NCBI GenBank assembly: GCA_034666965.1
Contig: JAXDKT010000144.1
Location: forward strand, 1-16,206
Origin: Chersky-267 sp034666965
Lineage (GTDB): Bacteria; Chloroflexota; Limnocylindria; Limnocylindrales; CSP1-4
DNA: 16,206 nucleotides
Reading direction: 5' to 3'
The notes under the pieces are model-generated. The model did no database searches, was not told where the DNA came from, and was given only the letters and a program-made list of their open reading frames with translations. The position numbers were made by a program, and so were the translations under genes. The stretch's first letter is position 1; every line of letters begins with the position of its first letter. Shown piece after piece: positions 7,590 through 12,372 of the stretch.

Positions 7590-7625
7590 TCATGCCGGGG
7601 TGCGAAAGTAGAAGTACCGGTCCAT
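7590..7625 (-). CDS. Tyr/Phe leader peptide of the aromatic operon (11 aa)
   Basis: A tiny ORF reads MDRYFYFRTPA and stops with TGA at 7592-7590. Codons 4-7 are TAC TTC TAC TTT: four aromatic codons in a row in an 11-codon peptide. It lies between a good promoter and the terminator that guards DAHP synthase. Known leader peptides of Phe and Trp operons work this way: a ribosome slowed at codons of the end product changes the fold of the nascent RNA. Here the sensed charged tRNAs would be tRNA-Tyr and tRNA-Phe, both end products of the pathway that starts with this operon. No strong Shine-Dalgarno is present; the predicted transcription start is within 0 to 6 bases of the ATG, so the leader may be translated from a nearly leaderless end. 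The ORF itself is certain; its translation and role are inferred. Confidence 0.8.
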   Translation of the reverse strand: MDRYFYFRTPA

Positions 7626-7635
7626 GCGTCCGCTG

Positions 7636-7665
7636 AGGCTAGCCGAGCGGGCCCGCGCATGTCAA
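7636..7665 (-). promoter_or_regulatory. Promoter of the aromatic operon
   Basis: On the minus strand a perfect -35 box TTGACA (7665-7660) is followed after 18 bases by TAGCCT (7641-7636), a TAnnnT-type -10 box. The start of transcription would fall around 7625-7631, at or just before the leader ATG at 7625. The -35 box overlaps the first copy of a 31-bp direct repeat. Confidence 0.7.
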
Positions 7666-7691
7666 CGTGATCCGGCCGGAGCGGCGGAGGC
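7661..7691. repeat. 31-bp direct repeat, copy 1
   Basis: GTCAACGTGATCCGGCCGGA followed by gCGGCgGAGGC. The first 20 bases are identical to those at 8030-8049, and 29 of 31 bases match overall. The core contains the 10-bp palindrome TCCGGCCGGA. This copy overlaps the -35 region of the aromatic operon promoter, so it could be an operator. Confidence 0.7.
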
Positions 7692-7699
7692 GGCGGCCC

Positions 7700-7780
7700 G
7701 GGCGTGGCCGGTCTGGGCGTGGCGTCTGGGCGTGGCCGGTCTGGGCGTGGCCGGTCTGGACGTGGCCGGTCTGGGCGCGC
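7700..7780. repeat. 15-bp tandem repeat (minisatellite)
   Basis: Units of gggcgtggccggtct at 7700-7714, 7728-7742 and 7743-7757 are perfect. The unit at 7715-7727 lacks two bases and the one at 7758-7772 has one change (ggacg). A partial unit follows. The 13-base unit breaks the frame, and no plausible gene covers the array, so it is most likely non-coding slippage-generated sequence. Confidence 0.85.
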
Positions 7781-8029
7781 CGCCCGCGTCCGCTGGGCGC
7801 AGGTCGTTCTTCGGGGAAGGACAAACCGCTGCCCAGGGTCCCGCTGGCCGAGCGCGACCGAATGCAATCGGGCGTTTCCACGCTGGCTAGACCGACGGCG
7901 GGTGGACGATCGAGGGCCCGTTCCAGCACGCACGGCTCCTGGCGAGCACGGAGATGCCCGCGGAGCCGCACTTTGTTCTCCGGTGCAGAACGACGGCCAG
8001 TGCCGAGCGTCGGCGCCACAACGGCGCGC
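7781..8029. other. Gene-free spacer
   Basis: About 250 bases between the minisatellite and the second direct repeat. Reading frames here are open on both strands only because of high GC, and none gives a recognisable protein, a signal peptide, or a start with a ribosome binding site. I see no RNA gene or terminator in it. Confidence 0.5.
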
Positions 8030-8060
8030 GTCAACGTGATCCGGCCGGAACGGCCGAGGC
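8030..8060. repeat. 31-bp direct repeat, copy 2
   Basis: Second copy of the motif at 7661-7691 (29 of 31 bases identical), about 30-55 bases upstream of tRNA-Ser(GCT). In this copy no TAnnnT box lies at the right distance on the minus strand. Confidence 0.7.
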
Positions 8061-8067
8061 CTCATGG

Positions 8068-8073
8068 TAGGAT
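8068..8073 (+). promoter_or_regulatory. Possible -10 box of tRNA-Ser(GCT)
   Basis: TAGGAT, 13 bases before the mature tRNA 5' end. No good -35 box is seen at 16-19 bases upstream, so support is moderate. Confidence 0.4.
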
Positions 8074-8086
8074 TCCGCCCGGTCCG

Positions 8087-8175
8087 GGAGAGGTCGCATA
8101 GAGGTCTAGTGCAGCGGTTTGCTAAACCGCCATGTGGGGTAACCTGCATCGAGGGTTCGAATCCCTCCCTCTCCG
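8087..8175 (+). tRNA. tRNA-Ser(GCT)
   Basis: Acceptor GGAGAGG (8087-8093) pairs with CCTCTCC (8168-8174), with discriminator G and genome-encoded CCA at 8176-8178. The anticodon stem GCGGT/ACCGC holds loop TTGCTAA, anticodon GCT, reading AGC/AGT. A long variable arm (type II tRNA) and a T-arm GAGGGTTCGAATCCCTC are present. Length 89 without CCA is normal for tRNA-Ser. Confidence 0.96.
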
Positions 8176-8199
8176 CCAAGTCCTCCGACGGACCATCGC

Positions 8200-8272
8200 G
8201 CGCCCGTAGCTCAGCGGATAGAGCGTCAGGTTGCGGACCTGAAGGTCGTGGGTTCGAGTCCCGCCGGGCGCG
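8200..8272 (+). tRNA. tRNA-Arg(GCG)
   Basis: Acceptor GCGCCCG (8200-8206) pairs with CGGGCGC (8265-8271), discriminator G, CCA encoded at 8273-8275. D-arm GCTC...GAGC, anticodon stem TCAGG/CCTGA around loop TTGCGGA (8231-8237), anticodon GCG at 8233-8235, and T-arm GTGGGTTCGAGTCCCGC. It reads CGC and CGT. Bacteria normally read these codons with tRNA-Arg(ACG) after TadA converts A34 to inosine; a GCG anticodon is rare and needs no such editing. It lies 24 bases after the encoded A ending the tRNA-Ser CCA and is probably co-transcribed with it. Confidence 0.95.
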
Positions 8273-8335
8273 CCACCGTTTGTCAGAGCGGGCCACTTCC
8301 GGGCGCGCCACCGTTCGTAAGAGCGCGCCACTTCT
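8266..8335 (+). repeat. 35-bp tandem duplication starting in the tRNA-Arg 3' end
   Basis: The unit beginning gggcgcgccaccgtt at 8266 recurs at 8301. The two 35-bp units differ at only about four positions. The first unit begins inside the tRNA acceptor arm, so the second copy repeats the last seven tRNA bases and CCA without the rest of the tRNA. It may be a local slippage product or the trace of an integration site. Confidence 0.75.
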
Positions 8336-8481
8336 GGGGCGCCGCGTCGGTCATCGCGCCGCGGCACACGAGATGGTGATCGCGCCGAAGGTCCGGTTGC
8401 TTTCGGCGAATCCCGGGTCATAGTTCGGACACACGAGCCCCGCCGCTGATCGGAACATTGGCACGACGCTCGACCTTCCCC

Positions 8482-8486
8482 AGGTG
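8482..8486 (+). promoter_or_regulatory. Ribosome binding site of the repeat surface protein
   Basis: AGGTG five bases before the GTG at 8492; it selects this start, which also gives a complete signal peptide. Confidence 0.55.
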
Positions 8487-8491
8487 CACCC

Positions 8492-9493
8492 GTGCGTCGG
8501 CCTCTCCCCACCCTGCTTGCAGGTTTGTTCGCGTTCGCCGTCCTGGCGTCCGCTTCGCTCGTGACGATCTCGCCTGCCTCCGCGGCACCGATCGCCGGCG
8601 CTCCAACGGTCTACTGCGGCGATCCGGGCACCGACCCCTCGATGGACACCGGTGCCGGAACGATGATCACCTGCGACATCAGCGTGACCAATACGATCAC
8701 CGCGATCGACTCTTCGACCGGCGTGCCCACCGGGACCTCGGTCGTTCGCGTCACCGAGTGCACCGGTCCCGCCAGCGGTCGCCTGAATCCCGCCTTTCTG
8801 ACGTGCAGCACCGACCTGCAGACGCTCGTCCAGCTGGTCACGAGCATCCAGCAATGCAATGGCGTCGGCTATGGCGGCGGGAATGTCCTGGAGTGCGATG
8901 TCGAGGTCACCAACGACTTCGTCGGGGTCGTTCCCCAGGTGCTCAGCGCCGTCACGGTCAGCCAATGCGTTCCCGGCGCGGCCGTCACGACGGGCTGCAA
9001 TCCCAATCCGGCCAGCGTGACCAACGCGACGATCACCCAGTGCAACGCCTCGAGCTACGGTGGCGGCCAGGAAGACTTCAACTGCACCGCGAGCGGCACC
9101 ACGACCGGGACGCTGAGCGTGACGGTCCACCAGTGCAACGACTCGAACTACGGCGGCGGTTCCTGGTTGAACTGTTCCGCGAGCCTGACCAACAACATCA
9201 TCAGTGCGCCGACGGCCACTCCGGCCCCGACCACCGCGCCGACGGCCACTCCCGCCCCGACCACCGCGCCGACGGCCGGACCCACGACCGCGCCGACGGC
9301 TGCACCCGACGCCACGTCGACGCTCGCGCCCCGGCCAATCGTCACGCAAGGTCTTCCCCCGACGAGCACGGCCGTCGACACCGAGCGGGACGGCAAGGCC
9401 GATCCCTGGGCCCGGGCGGGCCTGACGGCGCTGTTCGTGCTGGCGTTCATCGTCACCCTGGGCTACGCCAAGCCTGACCGGCGCCGCGACTGA
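8492..9493 (+). CDS. Secreted, membrane-anchored Cys/YGGG-repeat surface protein
   Basis: A 333-residue protein of unknown function. Residues 1-31 are a signal peptide: MRRP, a hydrophobic core LLAGLFAFAVLASASLV, and a small-residue cleavage site SPASA. The mature part carries repeated modules with the pattern QCN-x(3)-YGGG-x(3-5)-C-x-(A/V)-x(2)-T, clearest in QCNGVGYGGGNVLEC, QCNASSYGGGQEDFNC and QCNDSNYGGGSWLNC, plus degenerate forms around the other Cys residues. Paired Cys suggest disulfides outside the cell. A Pro/Thr/Ala stalk follows (about 239-275), then a GLPPTSTA segment, a charged stretch, one transmembrane helix (GLTALFVLAFIVTLGYA) and a short basic tail KPDRRRD. That end looks like a wall- or membrane-anchor signal, but there is no true LPxTG. 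GTG start at 8492. Proteins with similar QCN/GGG repeats occur in Actinobacteria and Chloroflexota; none that I can name has a known role. Confidence 0.85.
   Translation: MRRPLPTLLAGLFAFAVLASASLVTISPASAAPIAGAPTVYCGDPGTDPSMDTGAGTMITCDISVTNTITAIDSSTGVPTGTSVVRVTECTGPASGRLNPAFLTCSTDLQTLVQLVTSIQQCNGVGYGGGNVLECDVEVTNDFVGVVPQVLSAVTVSQCVPGAAVTTGCNPNPASVTNATITQCNASSYGGGQEDFNCTASGTTTGTLSVTVHQCNDSNYGGGSWLNCSASLTNNIISAPTATPAPTTAPTATPAPTTAPTAGPTTAPTAAPDATSTLAPRPIVTQGLPPTSTAVDTERDGKADPWARAGLTALFVLAFIVTLGYAKPDRRRD
9206..9300 (+). repeat. 30-bp in-frame repeat encoding the Pro/Thr stalk
   Basis: Unit gcgccgacggccactcc plus 13 more bases at 9206-9235 recurs at 9236-9265, then shortened units starting gcgccgacgg at 9266 and 9290. 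The encoded peptide is APTATPAPTT repeated. Unit number may vary between strains. Confidence 0.8.
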
Positions 9494-9567
9494 CTCGCCA
9501 ACGCCCAACCGACGCCATTCGTCGGGCCGGTCATGGAGGGCCGGTGCGCCATGTCCGGCTCAGGCGT

Positions 9568-9585
9568 GGCGCCTCACCAGGCGCC
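9568..9585 (+). terminator. Hairpin after the surface protein gene, possible terminator
   Basis: GGCGCCT, loop CACC, AGGCGCC: a perfect 7-bp GC-rich stem 75 bases after the stop at 9493. No T-run follows, so it could be a GC-rich terminator of the type common in high-GC bacteria or simply an mRNA 3' hairpin. Confidence 0.35.
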
Positions 9586-9619
9586 CGAACACAAGACGCA
9601 GCGCGCGATCCGACCGGGT

Positions 9620-9625
9620 TACCAT
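9620..9625 (+). promoter_or_regulatory. -10 box giving a leaderless alginate-lyase-like mRNA
   Basis: TACCAT ends seven bases before the ATG at 9633, so transcription would start at the start codon itself. No Shine-Dalgarno is present, which agrees with a leaderless message. No convincing -35 box. Confidence 0.5.
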
Positions 9626-9632
9626 CGCGCCC

Positions 9633-10883
9633 ATGCCGTCCGGCCCCGATCCCCATCGTCCGCCGCCCCGGCCATCGCGCGCCCGCCCCCTGGCGATCGT
9701 TGCCAGCGTCGTCGGGTTCGTGGTCGTCCTGGCGGTCCTGGCCAGCTCGGGGGGCCTGATCGGCCCGCAGCCCAGTCCGTCCCCCAATCAGCCGACGCCG
9801 GCCGGCCCCTCGGCGGTTGCCGGGGGCGAGACCAGCCAGCCCAGCGCCAGCCCCACGCCGATCGAATCACCGAGCCCCACCACCAGCCCGACGAGCTCGA
9901 TCCCGCCGCTGCCGGCATTCGACGGCCCGCACCTCGTCGCCACCAGGGAAGAGCTGCGCGCCCTGCCCACTTCCGGCGCGGCATGGCGCGCGCTCAAGGA
10001 TTGGGCCGGGCGGTCCGCTCACCCGGATATCTCTGACCAGACCGACGATGCCGACCTGGTCGTCCTGGCCAAGGCACTGGTCTACGGCCGGACGCACTCG
10101 GCGAGCGTGCGCAAGCAGGCGCTGACGATCATCCGTGCGGCCGTCGGAACCGAGCGCGGAGGTCGGACCCTGGCCCTGGCGCGCAACCTGGCGGGCTATG
10201 TCATCGCTGCCGATCTGATCGAGCTGGCGGACCTCGATCCTGCGTTCGATCGGGACGTCTTCCGCCCCTGGCTCAAGGACGTGCTGGGCAAGAACCTCGA
10301 CGGCGCGACCCTGCGCTCGACCCAGGAGGACCGCCCCAACAACTGGGGCACTCACGCCGGCGCGGCGCGGGCTGCGGTCGCGCTCTATCTGGGCGACGCG
10401 ACCGAGCTTGACCGGGTCGCCACGGTCTTCCGCGGTTGGCTCGGTGACCGCACCGCCTACACCGGATTCAGCTGGGGCAACGAGGCCTGGCAGTGCGACC
10501 AGTCCGCGCCGGTCGGGATCAACCCCGTCGGCTGCAAGCGCGCCGGCCACTCGATCGATGGCGTGCTGCCCGACGATCAGCGCCGCGCCGGCGGGTTCCG
10601 CTGGCCGCCACCCAAGGAGAACTACGTCTGGGAGGCCCTCCAGGGAGCCACGCTCGAGGCCGAGCTGCTGACCCGTGCCGGCTATCCCGCCTGGGACTGG
10701 AGCGACAAGGCGCTGCTGCGCGCGGCTACCTGGCTCTACCGGGTCGATCACTACCCGGCGCAGGGCGACGACTCATGGCTGCCCTGGTTGATCGATCGTC
10801 GCTACGGGACGAGCTTCCACGGCTCGGCGCCGTCGACGCCGGGCAAGAACTTCGGGTTCACCGACTGGCTGTATCGACGCTGA
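9633..10883 (+). CDS. Membrane-anchored alginate-lyase-like protein
   Basis: A 416-residue extracytoplasmic protein. A basic, Pro-rich N-terminus is followed by one transmembrane helix at about 18-40 (PLAIVASVVGFVVVLAVLA), then a Pro/Ser/Thr-rich linker to about residue 95. The remainder is mostly helical and resembles the alpha/alpha-toroid alginate lyase fold (PL5-like). Features supporting this are ATREELRALPTSGAAWRALK, then YVIAADLIEL, then RPNNWGTHAGAARAAVALYLGD with N236, N237, W238 and H241 in the place of the family's Asn/His active-site strip, and the end YGTSFHGSAPSTPGKNFGFTDWLY. The likely role is cleavage or binding of a uronic-acid-containing polysaccharide, but the substrate cannot be told from sequence. 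Start by ATG next to a -10 box. It follows the surface protein gene by 139 bases and may belong to the same envelope function. Confidence 0.75.
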   Translation: MPSGPDPHRPPPRPSRARPLAIVASVVGFVVVLAVLASSGGLIGPQPSPSPNQPTPAGPSAVAGGETSQPSASPTPIESPSPTTSPTSSIPPLPAFDGPHLVATREELRALPTSGAAWRALKDWAGRSAHPDISDQTDDADLVVLAKALVYGRTHSASVRKQALTIIRAAVGTERGGRTLALARNLAGYVIAADLIELADLDPAFDRDVFRPWLKDVLGKNLDGATLRSTQEDRPNNWGTHAGAARAAVALYLGDATELDRVATVFRGWLGDRTAYTGFSWGNEAWQCDQSAPVGINPVGCKRAGHSIDGVLPDDQRRAGGFRWPPPKENYVWEALQGATLEAELLTRAGYPAWDWSDKALLRAATWLYRVDHYPAQGDDSWLPWLIDRRYGTSFHGSAPSTPGKNFGFTDWLYRR

Positions 10884-11378
10884 TCGTCGAGCCGGCGAGC
10901 TCGAGGGCGCCACCGCGCCACGGCGAACGCCCTCACCGACGAGCGCCCGCCAGGATTCGAGGAGCTCGCCGTCGCGCAGCTCGAGCCAACGAACGACGTA
11001 CGCCGCAAGCAGCGGTGACGCCAGCATCCGGTCGCCGATCTCCGGCCAGCCGTCACCGGGCTCGACCGGCAGGACGGCCTCGCGGGCGAACGAGTCGGCC
11101 AGCATGTCGAGACTGGCGATTGGGGCCAGGTGGGTCCGGAACAGCTCGACCCAGCGACGGAAGGTCTTCCGTCGCCAGGCCGTGGGACGTTCCCCCCGGA
11201 GGCCCCAGAAGATGGCCGCGCCGCCGGTCAGGGCGGTTGCGGAGCGGGTCGCTTGGCCGGTCCCCAGTCCGACCCGGACAGCGCGCCCGCTCCGCCCACC
11301 GCCGAGTGCCGTGCGAGCGGGAAGTCCCCCCGGGACGACCCGTCGACCGCGCTCTCCGGTCAGCGTCGATGCGACCAT
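10773..11378 (-). CDS. Hypothetical protein (weak support)
   Basis: An ORF of 201 residues from ATG at 11378 (a TTG nine codons earlier is possible). The middle part, with segments FWGLRGERPTAWRRKTFRRW, ELFRTHLAPIASLDMLADSF, YVVRWLELRDGELLESW, has balanced composition, few Arg runs and strongly GC-ending codons on this strand, unlike shadow ORFs nearby. The first 45 residues are Gly/Arg-rich, and the last 35 lie antisense to the 3' end of the alginate-lyase-like gene (111-base overlap) and look random. So a real but degraded or wrongly ended gene is plausible. I recognise no family, motif, signal peptide or membrane segment. It is divergent from the dehydrogenase at 11468 across a 90-base spacer with repeated CCGGTCG motifs. 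If this is not a gene, the stretch 10884-11467 would be non-coding. Confidence 0.42.
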   Translation of the reverse strand: MVASTLTGERGRRVVPGGLPARTALGGGRSGRAVRVGLGTGQATRSATALTGGAAIFWGLRGERPTAWRRKTFRRWVELFRTHLAPIASLDMLADSFAREAVLPVEPGDGWPEIGDRMLASPLLAAYVVRWLELRDGELLESWRALVGEGVRRGAVAPSSSPARRSASIQPVGEPEVLARRRRRRAVEARPVATIDQPGQP

Positions 11379-11399
11379 GAGTGCACACTCGGCGGGACG

Positions 11400-11428
11400 G
11401 GTCAACCGGTCGTTTCCGGTCGGTCAAC
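11400..11428. promoter_or_regulatory. Repeated motifs in the divergent spacer, possible operator
   Basis: GGTCAAC occurs at 11400-11406 and 11422-11428, and CCGGTCG at 11406-11412 and 11416-11422, the latter exactly one helical turn (10 bp) apart. The site lies between the minus-strand ORF and the dehydrogenase start. Read on the minus strand it contains two TTGACC sequences that could be -35 boxes, but no matching -10 is evident. Confidence 0.35.
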
Positions 11429-11467
11429 GGTGGGCACCCGACTCAGCAGCGGAAGTGAGGGAGCCAC

Positions 11468-12355
11468 GTGGCGGTGGAACGGATCGGCTTCATCGGGTTG
11501 GGGACGATGGGCGCGGCGATGGCGGGCCACCTGGCCCGGGCCGGCCACCCGCTCACCGTCTGGAACCGTACAGCCGGCAAGGCCGGCGGGCTGATCGAGC
11601 TGGGGGCGACCGCGGCCGCCGATCCCGCCCGGCTGGCAGCCGCCAGCGACATCGTCGTCATGTGCGTTTCGGACTCGGCCGACGTCGAGTCGGTCCTGTT
11701 CGGCCCGGGCGGCGTCGGGGAGGGCATCCGGCCCGGCGCCCTGGTGATCGACTGCTCGACCATCGCCCCGGGCGCGACCCGCGACTTCGGCGCGCGGCTG
11801 GCGGCGCTCGGGGTGGCCATGGTCGACGCCCCGGTCTCGGGCGGCTCGGAGGGGGCCCAGAAGGCGACGTTGAGCATCTTCGTCGGCGGGCAGCCGTCCG
11901 ATGTCGAGCGCGCCCGACCGATCCTGGCCCGCCTGGGCCAGACGATCACCCACGTCGGTCCGATCGGTTCCGGCCAGGCGGTCAAGGCGGTCAACCAGGT
12001 CATCCTGGCCGGGACCTATCTCGGTGTCGCGGAGGGGATCGTCCTGGCGATCAAGGCCGGTCTCGACGTCGACCAGGTCGTCGGCGCGCTCAACGGGGGA
12101 GCTGCCCAAAGCTGGGTCCTGGCCAACCGCAGCAGTCGGATGCTGGCCAACGATTACCCGCTCGGGTTCAAGGTGGCGCTCCACCTCAAGGACCTGCGCA
12201 TCGGGCTGGGGATGGCCGACGAGCTGGGGGCGGAGCTGCCGGTCACTCAGCTGTGCGCCGAGATCGAGGCCGCGCTCGCCGCCGGCGGCCACGCCGAGGA
12301 CGATGTCTCCGCGGTTGCCCGGGCGATCCGCGATCGGTCCGGCCTGCCCGCCTGA
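11468..12355 (+). CDS. Beta-hydroxyacid dehydrogenase, HIBADH/tartronate semialdehyde reductase family
   Basis: A 295-residue NAD(P)-dependent oxidoreductase with the full family pattern. The N-terminal Rossmann motif is GFIGLGTMGAAMA (residues 7-19), with VWNRT after beta-2, where Arg at the end of beta-2 suggests NADP(H) preference. The substrate motif is DAPVSGGSEGA at 120-130, and the catalytic Lys is K173 in GSGQAVKAVNQ with N176. The C-terminal helical domain shows FKVALHLKDLRIGL. Homologues act on 3-hydroxyisobutyrate, glycerate/tartronate semialdehyde, succinic semialdehyde or sulfolactaldehyde; the substrate cannot be fixed here. GTG start with a clear Shine-Dalgarno GAGGGAG at 11457-11463, four bases upstream. 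It converges with the phosphofructokinase gene, with only 17 bases between stops and no evident terminator. Confidence 0.92.
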   Translation: MAVERIGFIGLGTMGAAMAGHLARAGHPLTVWNRTAGKAGGLIELGATAAADPARLAAASDIVVMCVSDSADVESVLFGPGGVGEGIRPGALVIDCSTIAPGATRDFGARLAALGVAMVDAPVSGGSEGAQKATLSIFVGGQPSDVERARPILARLGQTITHVGPIGSGQAVKAVNQVILAGTYLGVAEGIVLAIKAGLDVDQVVGALNGGAAQSWVLANRSSRMLANDYPLGFKVALHLKDLRIGLGMADELGAELPVTQLCAEIEAALAAGGHAEDDVSAVARAIRDRSGLPA

Positions 12356-12372
12356 CGCGGGCCGTTCTCGGC

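Noticed and set aside
7473..7625. T-box riboswitch or other aptamer in front of aroF
   Set aside because: No T-box sequence (TGGNACCGCG-like) or stem I features are present, and the region is too short; the aromatic-codon ORF gives a simpler explanation.
7700..7780. CRISPR-like array
   Set aside because: Units are 15 bp and contiguous, with no spacers between them and no cas genes, so this is a tandem repeat.
7460..8311. A 283-codon minus-strand ORF through the spacer and both tRNAs
   Set aside because: It runs across two tRNA genes, the minisatellite and the attenuator, and its translation is repeat-derived (DRPRPDRPRPD-like). No ribosome binding site or family match.
8281..8480. Further tRNA after tRNA-Arg, suggested by the repeated CCA-containing segment
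   Set aside because: Only the 3' acceptor part is repeated; there is no D-arm, anticodon arm or T-arm.
9330..9493. Classical LPxTG sortase signal in the surface protein
   Set aside because: Only LPPTS is present, about 40 residues before the C-terminus. It is noted as a resemblance but not called as a sortase motif.
8351..9508. A 385-codon minus-strand ORF and an 8458-9477 + strand ORF over the surface protein
   Set aside because: The frame at 8492 has signal peptide, regular Cys repeats and membrane anchor; the other two give Gly/Arg- or Asp/Arg-rich shadow sequence.
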